Source: JAJDTR01 sp965220415 (GTDB taxonomy: Bacteria > Poribacteria > WGA-4E > JAJDTR01). Taken from it: 64,000 nt of DNA. The notes below the pieces were generated by a model. The model had not been told where the DNA came from, made no database searches, and saw only the letters and a program-made list of their open reading frames with translations. Each line of letters begins with the position of its first letter. Position 1 is the stretch's first letter. The DNA lies in the NCBI GenBank assembly GCA_965220415.1, contig OZ244829.1, positions 868,001-932,000 of the forward strand, read 5' to 3'. Made by a program: the position numbers and the translations under genes. Below are positions 16,496 through 25,398 of the stretch, piece after piece.

Positions 16496-17530
16496 TTATA
16501 CTTCCAATTCCCCTCTGCGGTAAGCCCGTAAGAAGTTTTTGCAAAATCGATCGCGCCCAAGCAGCATATCTTCAGCGAGCTGATATGCGCGCGATTCCCT
16601 ATCAACAGAAAACACTTTCGACGGTCGGCTAGTGACCGGATCGATGATACCACTGTCCGCGCCGGCTTCAATCGCCAAGCACATAAAAACATCATTTACA
16701 ATGCGGCGACACGGCAAGCCGAAAGATACATTGCTAAAGCCACCGGTAATGTGGATCTCGTTCCCGTACTTGGAGCGTAGTTGACGAACTGTGTCAAAGG
16801 CATGGGCGCCGAATGCGCTGTCAACCGAAATAGGGAATATGAGCACATCAATGAATATGTCCTCAATCGAAATGCCTCTATCCAGGGCGGCGTCCACCAT
16901 TTGGGAAGCGTTGGCGATTCGTTCTGCATCATCCTGCGGCATGCCGGATTCTCCCGCTGCCGTGACGATGACCTGCGAGTCATACTGTTTTGCGAGGTCC
17001 AACGCCTCAAGCCGTTCCAAAGACGCCGAGTTCAGCAACATTCGACCGGCTCTCCCATCTCCGGCTTCCAGCCCCGCCTGAATTGTCTCGACGTTAGATG
17101 AATCTATTGACAGCGGGATAGGACACATCTCTTGCACGGTTCGCACCAGCCACTTCATCGCCTCTATTTGGTCCTGGGGCCGGAGAGAAACTTCATCAAC
17201 ATTTAAGTCTATGAAATCGGCACCGGCGTCAACCTGACGTTGAACCAGCCGGCGTACGTAGGTCAGTCCTTCAGAGGCTTCGGTACCTTTGCCGTTCATC
17301 GCCGCCTGAACGGCAATCTTTACGTGTTTGACCCGCCCCTCTTCATAATCCTGAGTTTTTTTTACGTCCTCGGGGATAGTCAAGTAGCGTCGCTTTTTTC
17401 CGGAGTCAAAATAACGAACGGATTCAACGCCGTCAGGGTTGTTAGTGACCAGCTTGCCCTTTCGCAGCACCACGCGCGTGGTATGGACATTTTCGCCGAT
17501 GATAATAAATTCTTTGCCGTTTAGTTTCAT
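16496..17530 (-). CDS. Methyltetrahydrofolate:corrinoid methyltransferase (pterin-binding, AcsE/MtgA-like)
   Basis: 344 residues. A TIM-barrel pterin-binding enzyme of the DHPS/MeTr family: IIIGENVHTTR at the N-terminus, DAGADFIDLNVDE (pterin-binding Asp/Asn), PLSIDSSNVETIQAGLE, GGFSNVSFGLPCR (Asn of the MeTr signature) and the closing segment AGADSGIIDPVTS. It moves a methyl group between methyl-THF and the cob(I)alamin of a corrinoid protein. The ~60-residue N-terminal insertion (KGKLVTNNPDGVESVRYFDS) is longer than in AcsE and typical of DHPS-like members in aerobic marine bacteria. The adjacent B12-binding protein and activator are the obvious partners. Direction (methylation of folate during demethylation, or the reverse) cannot be read. 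Confidence 0.85.
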   Translation of the reverse strand: MKLNGKEFIIIGENVHTTRVVLRKGKLVTNNPDGVESVRYFDSGKKRRYLTIPEDVKKTQDYEEGRVKHVKIAVQAAMNGKGTEASEGLTYVRRLVQRQVDAGADFIDLNVDEVSLRPQDQIEAMKWLVRTVQEMCPIPLSIDSSNVETIQAGLEAGDGRAGRMLLNSASLERLEALDLAKQYDSQVIVTAAGESGMPQDDAERIANASQMVDAALDRGISIEDIFIDVLIFPISVDSAFGAHAFDTVRQLRSKYGNEIHITGGFSNVSFGLPCRRIVNDVFMCLAIEAGADSGIIDPVTSRPSKVFSVDRESRAYQLAEDMLLGRDRFCKNFLRAYRRGELEV

Positions 17531-17612
17531 GATGAATTAGATATTGATAGCTACGATAGATATTAGGTTCGCATTAGGACCATCTTTTGTAAACATGCAC
17601 TGAACCGTCATC

Positions 17613-19214
17613 TCATTTCTTGCGTGCGTGATGATCTCGCCCCAGAAATGTGTTTGCCCACGCACTTGTGCCCTTCAACATGCCGTTCTTGAAGATTGCC
17701 GGTCCTTCCATCATGCTTCCCTCTTCGCCGTAGGCTTTGAGCCGCTCGTAGGCTCGTCCCCAAATGCAATCCTTTTCGCCAATTTCACATTTTCCTTGAC
17801 GTGTGCCGCCGCAGGGGCCGTTACGCTGGTTCTTTACACATTGAGATTCAGGACAGAGAAAAGCGATTTCCGGCAACGAACAGTCGCCGCAATCACGGCA
17901 ATCAAACATCACTGCTTTAATGGCGTGTTCGGCTGCATGCGCGGCTTTCTGTACGGGAACACCGGCACTGTCAACCGCCCGGAAAATCTTCTGTCCGGCT
18001 TTGAAGCCTAGCGTTCCTTCTTCAAATGCTGCTCCGTGCATACTCCTATTCATCTTGTAGCCCAACGAGAGATCTCGTCTTGCCGCCTTTAGGGCTTCGG
18101 GCCGTTTTGAAAAGAGGTAACTTCGGTTGACTTCTGTTGAACTGAGACTCGTCTCTGGCGCTGGTTCGAAGAAGTAGAATTCGTCGGCATAACCGAAACA
18201 GATTTCCTTCGCAAACTCCTTCCAGTCATCGGCGCCGAATTCATCGGTTATCTGCAGAATTTTCTCATAATCCTTGTATTGCAGATGTCCACCGAGGTAA
18301 ACGCCGCGATAGCCCAACCCCTTCGCCATAGCACACTGTTTCGCGGCAAAGTTTAAGAAAAAGGATTTTCCCTTGTCGCGCGATTTTGCTTGCTTTTCAA
18401 CCAGACGCAGCAAATCGTCGGTCACGGTAACGCCCGGGATATTCCCAGCGTTAAAGTACCGTGCTGCCGTTCGACTCAGCACATAGACATTGCCAAGCAC
18501 GGGCACGTTGATACCGTGCATTGACATATACTTCAATAACTCGTCCTCCTTACGTGAGTCGTAGCCGATTTGATTGATGATAAACGTTGCGCCGTTCTCC
18601 ACCTTTTTGGCAAGCTTGAAATACTGCGGCATCACCTCGCGTTCATAGCGTTTGTGGTTGTTAACTACGGCGCCGAGATAGAAGTTGGTGCGTTTTAGTA
18701 TTTCCTTTTTTTTCCCTGCCGCAACGCTCATCCCGGCGTTCATATCCGAGAACATCCTGAGCAGACCGACCGAATCGGTGTCAAAAACCGGGGTCGCGTG
18801 TCCTTGGTAGCCATCGTTGGGATAGTCACCCGACAAAGTGAGCACATTATTGAAACCCTCGCTGGCGAGCTGCCAGCCACGGCTCTGGAGAGCATTGCGA
18901 TTCCAGTCCTTGCAGGAAAGGTGGATGACGACTTCCTGGCCTCGCGAAATGAGATCCGTTCCGAGCGTGTCGGCGCTGAGCATGGCGTTGCCGCCCGGGT
19001 TGTCGGTAATACTTAGGGCATGTATGCGTGGGTGTTCGGTGAGCTTCCTAGCCAAATCGAGTACGCGTCTTCCATTACGCTCCGTGATTACGCCGCGCGA
19101 GGTGACCAGTTCGACGCAGGTAACAAATGTATCTGTTTCCTCAAGCAGTTGGCGCAGTGGACGCTTTTGCCAAGCACCTGCTTGCTGACCGGATTGAGCG
19201 TCGGCGGTATTCAT
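17613..19214 (-). CDS. Methylenetetrahydrofolate reductase with fused Cys-rich MTHFR_C (MetV-like) domain
   Basis: 533 residues. The N-terminal ~300 residues follow the MetF TIM barrel: FVTCVELVTSRG, RIHALSITDNPGG, VIHLSCKDWNRNALQSRG, NVLTLSGDYPNDG and FIINQIGYDSRK. The C-terminal ~190 residues end in a nine-cysteine cluster (CRDCGDCSLPEIAFLC, CVKNQRNGPCGGT, GKCEIGEKDCIW), the MTHFR_C domain that in acetogens is the separate MetV protein and can bind Zn/Fe-S. Interconverts methylene-THF and methyl-THF using FAD. The fusion suggests an electron donor other than NADH alone, perhaps ferredoxin. Sits between the activator and the methyltransferase, with short gaps of 22 and 82 bp. Confidence 0.87.
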   Translation of the reverse strand: MNTADAQSGQQAGAWQKRPLRQLLEETDTFVTCVELVTSRGVITERNGRRVLDLARKLTEHPRIHALSITDNPGGNAMLSADTLGTDLISRGQEVVIHLSCKDWNRNALQSRGWQLASEGFNNVLTLSGDYPNDGYQGHATPVFDTDSVGLLRMFSDMNAGMSVAAGKKKEILKRTNFYLGAVVNNHKRYEREVMPQYFKLAKKVENGATFIINQIGYDSRKEDELLKYMSMHGINVPVLGNVYVLSRTAARYFNAGNIPGVTVTDDLLRLVEKQAKSRDKGKSFFLNFAAKQCAMAKGLGYRGVYLGGHLQYKDYEKILQITDEFGADDWKEFAKEICFGYADEFYFFEPAPETSLSSTEVNRSYLFSKRPEALKAARRDLSLGYKMNRSMHGAAFEEGTLGFKAGQKIFRAVDSAGVPVQKAAHAAEHAIKAVMFDCRDCGDCSLPEIAFLCPESQCVKNQRNGPCGGTRQGKCEIGEKDCIWGRAYERLKAYGEEGSMMEGPAIFKNGMLKGTSAWANTFLGRDHHARKK

Positions 19215-19236
19215 CAGTTATGACCCCGTACGTCAT

Positions 19237-21144
19237 TTACACGAACTCGGCTGGCATCGGTTTGAACTGGCACCCCTCGACGAACACTTCAAAGAAATCC
19301 GGCGTTGTCTCCAATTCGACGTGCTCAATCTTTTTGACCAACTCCTCGATTGATTCACGTTTCTCCCGCGACAGCAACACCTCCCTCGCCCCTTGAACCG
19401 CCGCGTTTCCAATCTTGAAAATGCGCTCGCCGGCAACAGGCGCCAAGAAACCGATGTCGATTGCGTTACGCGCATCAACATAGTTGGCGAACCCGCCAGC
19501 CAAATATAGGTTCTTCACCTCCGCCGGGTTAACACCGAATTCTCGCATTACGATGAATTGACCGCAATAATTCGCAGCTTTCGCTTGGGCAAGATTGCTG
19601 GCATCGTCACGTGACAGCGTGATTCCATGTTCGGGAATAACTGCTATCTTGCGTTGTTTCTTTTCCGTGAAAACACCCATGGGCGTCATCAATTCGTGGT
19701 GACGGAGCTCTGCAAGCAAATCAATTAAGCCGGATCCGCAGATGCCTTGGGGATCGATATCACCAATAGTTTGGTATTCAGTCTGACCGTTATTCAAATG
19801 AATTGATTCAATGGCGCCATCGTATCCGGGCATGCCGTATTCAATCCCCCCGCCCTCAAAAGCGGGACCTGCCGGACAGGAAGCCGCCACCAACCGGCCT
19901 GCGTGTCCCACAACCACTTCGGTGTTCGTGCCAACGTCTACGAGCATTACTATCTCGTCTTTCGAGGCAATATCAATCGCCACAAGATCCGCGGCGACAT
20001 CTGCACCAACATGGCTTGCAATCAGGGGCAAACCGTAAACAACGGCTTTCGGATTTGCGCGAATCCCCAAACGCCTAGTTTTCTCAAGGAGCGAAGTCGT
20101 CTCGCGCTTGCCTTCCAGATATTCGTGTTCAATTGTGGACTTGTAGGGTTTTTGACCGATGCTCTGCACATCAAGCTTGAAGAAGATGTCGCGCATGGTC
20201 GAATTGCCCACCAAGACGATCTCATAGATTTCTTGACGAACAAAACCAAGGCGCTCCCCCATCTCCACGATTTCGTGATTTAGCGCGTTGATGACCGCCT
20301 TGCGTAACTCCCCACCAAATTCTGCATCGTACGAGATGCGATGCATCACATCACTCCCGCCAAACCGTTGCGGGTTCTCAAGCGAACTGACGCGAACGCT
20401 TTTTCCGGTTTCCAAGTCAACCAAATCAATGACGATGGTCGTGGTGCCGAGATCGATTGCCAGACCGTAGAGGTGGCCCCGATATTTGTCGATGTACTCG
20501 CCGTCATAATAAACACTATCGCCCCGGCGGGTAACTAACGGATCAAGCTCCATCGGTTTTTCATCTGTCAGGGTGAGAATTTTGGGAGTGCGCCTCAATG
20601 GAGAGAATACTATATCAACATCGGGATCCTGAACCACTGCCTGACAAGCGAGACGGTGGTCCTCTCGTAGAAACGATTCTTCCTCATTTCGAGGGCGTAA
20701 CGCCTCCATGCCCGACTTAACCTCAACGATACACTCATGGCATTGCCCGGTTCGAAAACAGGACGTTGGCACTTGGACAGCGAGTTCATCAGCATAATCG
20801 AAGATGGTTTTCCCGGCAGACAATTTCCGGGCTTTTCCATCATGTTCTATTGTACCCATGCCGTACTCAATGTCCTCAACAAGAACGCCTTCTACCGATT
20901 CCGTTTCCCAAGCACTTCGATAATCTATGCGGTCATCCCCGCCACATAGAAGTAAATCACCTTTTGCCGGTGGCTTGCGTTGATTGCGACATCCGAATTT
21001 TGCCGTACATTGATCAAACCGGTTCTTGTAAGGACATCGATACGTGGATTGTTCATCCGCATGCAGCACTATGTCCTCAAACAGTTGGGTGATTCTGTCG
21101 AGTCGTTTCTGGTATTCTTCTTTGTTGATTTTCTGCACTGTCAC
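19237..21144 (-). CDS. ASKHA/DUF4445 corrinoid reductive activator with [2Fe-2S] ferredoxin domain
   Basis: 635 residues from a GTG start 5 bp after the B12-binding gene. Order of domains: an unusual N-terminal Cys-rich segment (YRCPYKNRFDQCTAKFGC and LLLCGG), a plant-type [2Fe-2S] ferredoxin (PTSCFRTGQCHEC ... LACQ), a linker, then an ASKHA ATPase (YGLAIDLGTTTIVIDLVDLE, VLVGNSTMRDIFF-like, VMLVDVGTNTEVV, CGSGLIDLLAELR, LYLAGGFANYVDARNA). Proteins of this class (RamA/RACE type) use ATP to re-reduce Co(II) corrinoid to Co(I) after accidental oxidation. Partner is the adjacent B12-binding protein and methyltransferase. Essential for an operon running near oxygen. Confidence 0.85.
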   Translation of the reverse strand: MTVQKINKEEYQKRLDRITQLFEDIVLHADEQSTYRCPYKNRFDQCTAKFGCRNQRKPPAKGDLLLCGGDDRIDYRSAWETESVEGVLVEDIEYGMGTIEHDGKARKLSAGKTIFDYADELAVQVPTSCFRTGQCHECIVEVKSGMEALRPRNEEESFLREDHRLACQAVVQDPDVDIVFSPLRRTPKILTLTDEKPMELDPLVTRRGDSVYYDGEYIDKYRGHLYGLAIDLGTTTIVIDLVDLETGKSVRVSSLENPQRFGGSDVMHRISYDAEFGGELRKAVINALNHEIVEMGERLGFVRQEIYEIVLVGNSTMRDIFFKLDVQSIGQKPYKSTIEHEYLEGKRETTSLLEKTRRLGIRANPKAVVYGLPLIASHVGADVAADLVAIDIASKDEIVMLVDVGTNTEVVVGHAGRLVAASCPAGPAFEGGGIEYGMPGYDGAIESIHLNNGQTEYQTIGDIDPQGICGSGLIDLLAELRHHELMTPMGVFTEKKQRKIAVIPEHGITLSRDDASNLAQAKAANYCGQFIVMREFGVNPAEVKNLYLAGGFANYVDARNAIDIGFLAPVAGERIFKIGNAAVQGAREVLLSREKRESIEELVKKIEHVELETTPDFFEVFVEGCQFKPMPAEFV

Positions 21145-21149
21145 GAATT

Positions 21150-21911
21150 TTAGAACTCTTCCTCATCTTCATCTTCGGCGAACTTCTTTGCCAATGCGAC
21201 ACAAGCAAGGGCATCCTTGCCGTACCCGTCCGCGCCCATATCATCGGCGAACTCCTGCGTCACCGGCGCTCCACCCACCATTATTTTAACGTCTTCTCGA
21301 AGATCTTCGTCAATGAAAGCTTCGATTGTCTTCCCCATGTTCGGCATAGTGGTCGTCAATAGAGCAGACATCCCCAACACTTTTGCATCGTGCTCCTCAA
21401 CAGCCTCGATGAACTCATCGTCCGAAGTATCCACGCCCAAATCATGGACAACGAATCCGGCGCCGCGTAACATCATAATGCATAGATTCTTGCCGATATC
21501 GTGCAAATCGCCCTTCACGGTCCCCATGATTACCGTTCCGATGGGATCTACCCCGGAAGCGGACAGTATCGGCTCAATGTATGCCATACCTGCCTTCATT
21601 GCACGCGCGCAAGCGAGAACCTCCGGTACAAAGATGAAGTTTTCTCGAAACTTAATGCCAACAACACCCATGCCGGAGATGAGTCCGTCGTCCATAATCT
21701 CAAGCGCTTCAGTCCCGGCATCCAAGGCTTCTTTGGTCAATTCGTCCACCGCATCATTGTCTCCGTCAATTAGCGCGGCGGCGATTGTCTGCATCTCCGG
21801 AGCGGTATTGGCAAACGTCTCAATCGTCCGTGTTATTTCATCGGGTCGTTCAAGAAACTCCTCAATCTCGTCGCGGATGAATTCATTTTCAATATCGGCG
21901 AGTTCCGCCAT
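21150..21911 (-). CDS. Corrinoid (B12)-binding methyl carrier protein
   Basis: 253 residues. Residues about 35-115 form the helical B12-cap domain (IAAALIDGDNDAVDELTKEA). Residues about 120-245 are the Rossmann B12-binding domain with GDLHDIGKNLCIMMLRGAGF, i.e. the DxHxxG signature whose His ligates cobalt, followed by LGVDTSDDEFI, GMSALLTTTMPNM and VGGAPVTQEFAD. It carries the methyl group on cobalt between a substrate methyltransferase and the folate enzyme, like MtbC/MttC or a split MetH fragment. An N-terminal extension of ~35 acidic residues and an acidic tail (EDEDEEEF) are present. First gene of the operon. Confidence 0.88.
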   Translation of the reverse strand: MAELADIENEFIRDEIEEFLERPDEITRTIETFANTAPEMQTIAAALIDGDNDAVDELTKEALDAGTEALEIMDDGLISGMGVVGIKFRENFIFVPEVLACARAMKAGMAYIEPILSASGVDPIGTVIMGTVKGDLHDIGKNLCIMMLRGAGFVVHDLGVDTSDDEFIEAVEEHDAKVLGMSALLTTTMPNMGKTIEAFIDEDLREDVKIMVGGAPVTQEFADDMGADGYGKDALACVALAKKFAEDEDEEEF

Positions 21912-22014
21912 TCTTGCTCTTCAACCTCCGTAACTTGACACTACTGCCCGAACTCCATTTACGATTGTGTACGCAGTCTTACACTTCAAGCCACATTCTC
22001 TTACAGCCGAACAA

Positions 22015-22941
22015 TTACTTTCCGAGTAAGGCAATGCCCTCGCGATACGTATCGGCAGATGTTTGTAATGCTTGAAGCTCGTTATCGGTCAGGTCGATTT
22101 CGATCACCTGTTCAACGCCGCTACCTCCAAGCTTTATCGGAACGCCAATATACAGGTCGTCAATACCGTACTGTCCAGTAAGATACGCCGAGCAGGGAAG
22201 CAAGCGTTTCTTATCAAGAATAATGGCTTCCGCCATTTCGGCGAGCGACGCTCCCGCAGCGTAATAACCACTCGTTTTCAGCAGATCGACGACTTCGGCA
22301 CCGCCATCACGAGTCCGTTGCGCCATCTCTTCTATTCGGTTAGCCGGAATAAGCTGCGTGATCGGAACACCGTTAACCGTCGTATACCGAGGAAGTGGCA
22401 CCATGGTATCGCCATGTCCGCCAAGTACAAGGGCGTGAATGTCCTCGACGGATACTCCCAGTTCGAGCGAAATGAAATAACGGAATCGTGCCGAGTCAAG
22501 GACGCCCGCTTGTCCGACGACGCGGTGAGCGGGAAATCCCGATACCTTCCACGCATGATAGGTCATAATGTCGAGTGGGTTCGTCAACATCACGATGACA
22601 CAGTCCGGCGAACGATTCACTACATTCTCTGTGACGCTCCCTACAATGTTGGCGTTCGTTTGCAAGAGATCTTCGCGCGTCATACCCGGTTTTCGAGGAG
22701 AACCCGAGGTGATAATCACCAAATCCGACCCGGCAGTAGCGTCAAAATCGACTGCTCCCGTAATGTTCGAATCAAATGCCTCAATTGGCGCGGTTTGTCC
22801 CATGTCAAGGGCTTTGCCTTGCGGAATGCCGTCGATTATATCTACCATCACGACATCGCCAAGTTGCTTTTGAGCAATCAGAAACGCGGCTGTGGCGCCG
22901 ACGTTCCCCGCCCCAATAACGCTAATTTTCTTTCTACCCAC
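22015..22941 (-). CDS. mdh: Malate dehydrogenase
   Basis: About 308 residues. I choose the GTG at 22941, which has GGAGGA 5 nt upstream and opens on the natural N-terminus RKKISVIGAGNVGATAAF; the longest reading begins at a TTG at 22977. NAD-binding GAGNVGA, VDIIDGIPQGKALDM, the substrate-binding loop SGSPRKPGMTR (Arg), NPLDIMTYHAW, and the catalytic His in VLGGHGDTMVPLPRY are all present. LDH-like type MDH found in many bacteria. The Arg-rich loop (RKPGMTR) supports malate over lactate. Interconverts malate and oxaloacetate. Third gene after citrate synthase and isocitrate dehydrogenase, 43 bp from the latter, so a TCA operon. Confidence 0.95.
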   Translation of the reverse strand: MGRKKISVIGAGNVGATAAFLIAQKQLGDVVMVDIIDGIPQGKALDMGQTAPIEAFDSNITGAVDFDATAGSDLVIITSGSPRKPGMTREDLLQTNANIVGSVTENVVNRSPDCVIVMLTNPLDIMTYHAWKVSGFPAHRVVGQAGVLDSARFRYFISLELGVSVEDIHALVLGGHGDTMVPLPRYTTVNGVPITQLIPANRIEEMAQRTRDGGAEVVDLLKTSGYYAAGASLAEMAEAIILDKKRLLPCSAYLTGQYGIDDLYIGVPIKLGGSGVEQVIEIDLTDNELQALQTSADTYREGIALLGK

Positions 22942-22984
22942 GCGTTCCTCCATCCAAAAAGAGTTCAGCAGATTCAAAATCTAA

Positions 22985-24235
22985 TCAAGCCGTAAAATTT
23001 TCAATGATTGCGGTACCAAACTCAGACGTGCGCACCTTCGTCGCGCCGTCCATCAGCCGTTCAAGGTCATAAGTCACACGCTTTTGTAGAATTGTGTGCT
23101 CAAGCCCATGGATGACCAAGTCTGCCGCTTCCTGCCAACCGAGATATCCAAGCATCATTACAGCGGAGAGAATTAACGAACTCGGATTGACAACATCCTT
23201 ATCGGTATACTTGGGAGCGGTGCCGTGAGTTGCCTCAAACAGCGCTGTCTCATCGCCGATATTCCCGCCAGGGGCCATCCCGATGCCGCCAACCTGGGCC
23301 GCACAAGCATCGGAGAGGTAATCGCCATTCAGGTTCGGTGTAGCGATTACATCATATTCGGCGGTGCGTGTCAAGATCTGCTGTAACATACTGTCGGCAA
23401 TCCGATCCTTCACGACGATTTTTCCATCCGGGGCTTTCCCATCATGATTGTCGTAGACATTGTCTTCGGTAATTGTCGAATCAATGAACTCATCCTCCGC
23501 AACCTGATAGCCCCAATCACGAAAGGCGCCTTCGGTGAACTTCATGATATTGCCCTTGTGGACAAAGGTGACGCTGGAACGGTTGTTGTCGATAGCGTAC
23601 TGAATCGCCATCCGCGCAAGACGGCTTGTACCGAATACACTAATGGGTTTAATGCCGATCCCGGAATCTTCGCGCACCTCCACGCCCATGTCGGCATGAA
23701 GAAAGTCAATCACCTTTTTGGCTTCGGGCGTTCCTTTCGCCCATTCGATGCCAGCATAAACGTCTTCGGTATTCTCACGGAAAATCACGACGTTCATGTT
23801 TTCGGGGTGAGTAACAGGAGCTGGCACGCCTTGAAAATAGCGCACCGGTCGAACACAGGCATACAGGTCCAATACTTGGCGCAGTGTTACGTTTAAGCTT
23901 CGAAATCCGCCACCCACCGGCGTTGTCAATGGGCCCTTCAGGGCAACTCGAAAATGTTTGATAGCATTGAAGGTGTCCTGCGGCAGCCATTCGCCGTATT
24001 CGGCATTTGCATTTTCACCGGCAAAAACATCAAACCACACGATGCGTTTTTCGCTTCCATACGCTGATTCAATTGCGGCGTCAATCACCCGGCGCGTGGC
24101 TTTCATGATATCACGACCGATGCCATCGCCTTCAATCACCGGTATAATCGGCTGACTCGGTACTTCTAGCCGTCCGTTTACTTTACTGATAGTATCGCCT
24201 TCAGTAGGCACTTGCAGTTTGTCAAATTCTATCAC
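22985..24235 (-). CDS. icd: Isocitrate dehydrogenase (NADP type)
   Basis: 416 residues from a GTG start with GAGGAA upstream. Motifs: PVIEGDGIGRDI, the substrate loop SLNVTLRQVLDLYACVRPVRYF, the phosphorylatable-Ser region GGFRSLNVTLRQ, VIFRENTEDVYAGIEW, FVHKGNIMKFTEG, and NLNGDYLSDACAAQVGGIGM. Length and pattern match E. coli Icd (homodimeric type I). Oxidative decarboxylation of isocitrate to 2-oxoglutarate. GTAPKYTDKDVVNPSSLI is the nucleotide loop; the NADP preference is inferred from the Icd-like Lys/Tyr environment and is not certain. Lies 14 bp after gltA and 43 bp before mdh. Confidence 0.95.
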   Translation of the reverse strand: MIEFDKLQVPTEGDTISKVNGRLEVPSQPIIPVIEGDGIGRDIMKATRRVIDAAIESAYGSEKRIVWFDVFAGENANAEYGEWLPQDTFNAIKHFRVALKGPLTTPVGGGFRSLNVTLRQVLDLYACVRPVRYFQGVPAPVTHPENMNVVIFRENTEDVYAGIEWAKGTPEAKKVIDFLHADMGVEVREDSGIGIKPISVFGTSRLARMAIQYAIDNNRSSVTFVHKGNIMKFTEGAFRDWGYQVAEDEFIDSTITEDNVYDNHDGKAPDGKIVVKDRIADSMLQQILTRTAEYDVIATPNLNGDYLSDACAAQVGGIGMAPGGNIGDETALFEATHGTAPKYTDKDVVNPSSLILSAVMMLGYLGWQEAADLVIHGLEHTILQKRVTYDLERLMDGATKVRTSEFGTAIIENFTA

Positions 24236-24249
24236 TGTTGTTCCTCATT

Positions 24250-25398
24250 CTAGCTTGATTTTCCGCCGCGCTGCTCCGCCGGAAGGTATTGGATGTCGTG
24301 TTCCCCTGCGTATATTTGGGTCGGTCGAAAGATTCGATTGTCGATAAGTTGCTCCAACCAATGCGCAAGCCATCCTGCGACTCGCCCCATGGCAAAGATT
24401 GGAGTAAAAGCATCTGGCCGGATCCCCAGAGCATCGTAAACGATACCCGAGTAAAAATCAACATTTGCAAATATTCCCTTCTCACCCAACCTTTCAGTCA
24501 CGATTTCATCGACCCTCAGAGCAATCTCGTACAACTCGGTCGAGCCATGCTCCTCAGTCATTTCGTCTGCCAGGCGTCTCAGGATAATCGCGCGCGGGTC
24601 TTTAGTCTTATACACACGGTGCCCAAAGCCCATAATTCGGTCTTTGTTCGCCATTTTATTCTCAATGTAGGCTTCCGCATTTTGAACCGATCCAATCTCA
24701 CGGAGCATATCAAGCACCTGTTCGTTTGCACCGCCATGTAATGGTCCTGACAGCGTTCCAACCGCCGAACTGACTACGGTGTACGGATCCGCCAACGTCG
24801 ATCCTGTCACGCGCCCGCTAAACGTCGAGGCATTCATCGTATGGTCGGCATGCAATATTAGACACACGTCAAGAGCTTTTACGCTTACATGATTAGGCTC
24901 CTCACCCGTAAGCGTGTATAGGAAATTGGCGGCATGTCCAAGGTCCTCCCGAGGGGAAAGAATTTCAGCACCGTTTCGGAACCTTTCAAACGCACTAACG
25001 ACGGAAGGAAGCTTGGCAATCAAGCGAATACAAGAAAGGTGGTTTTCCGCGTCATTGGTGACATCTCTCGCAGGATGAAACATGCCCAAGGCTGCAATTG
25101 CCGCTTGCAAGGCATCCATGGGATGTCCGTATTCAGGCAAACATTTAATTAAATCAATGATTTGCGATTCGAGCTTTCGGTGGTTAGCCAACTCATGGAT
25201 TAGATTACCAAGCGCTGCTTGATCCGGCAAATCGCCTTTGAGCAACAGATGAGCCGTTTCCTCATACGTGCTGTGTTCGGCAAGATTTTGTATGCGGATG
25301 CCTCGGTATTCCAAGACTCCCTTTAGCCCATCGACAAAACTGATTGCGGATTCAGCGATCGGTACCCCTTCAAGACCGGGTACAAATTCATGTGGCAT
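24250..25398 (-). CDS. gltA: Citrate synthase
   Basis: 382 residues from the ATG at 25398, preceded by AGGAGGGG; an 11-codon longer version has no such site. The family's key residues are seen: LHADHTMNASTFSGR (His), LSGPLHGGANEQVLDML (His), IMGFGHRVYKTKDPRA (His/Arg), GIFANVDFYSGIVYDALGI (catalytic Asp) and the C-terminal RPTQIYAGE. Length is that of the short, dimeric type II-like enzyme of Gram-positives and archaea (about 370-380), not the 427-residue hexameric E. coli form. Condenses oxaloacetate and acetyl-CoA. First of the gltA-icd-mdh operon. Methylcitrate synthase is an alternative, but the neighbours argue for TCA. Confidence 0.95.
   Translation of the reverse strand: MPHEFVPGLEGVPIAESAISFVDGLKGVLEYRGIRIQNLAEHSTYEETAHLLLKGDLPDQAALGNLIHELANHRKLESQIIDLIKCLPEYGHPMDALQAAIAALGMFHPARDVTNDAENHLSCIRLIAKLPSVVSAFERFRNGAEILSPREDLGHAANFLYTLTGEEPNHVSVKALDVCLILHADHTMNASTFSGRVTGSTLADPYTVVSSAVGTLSGPLHGGANEQVLDMLREIGSVQNAEAYIENKMANKDRIMGFGHRVYKTKDPRAIILRRLADEMTEEHGSTELYEIALRVDEIVTERLGEKGIFANVDFYSGIVYDALGIRPDAFTPIFAMGRVAGWLAHWLEQLIDNRIFRPTQIYAGEHDIQYLPAEQRGGKSS

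Noticed and set aside
16208..21911. Wood-Ljungdahl (acetyl-CoA) pathway cluster
   Set aside because: MeTr, MetF/MetV, corrinoid carrier and activator are present, but no CODH/ACS, formyl-THF synthetase or AcsC/D genes; a full TCA operon lies beside it.
22072..22995. 307-codon plus-strand frame opposite malate dehydrogenase
   Set aside because: Antisense shadow of the mdh gene; it has no domain or ribosome site and mdh is unambiguous.
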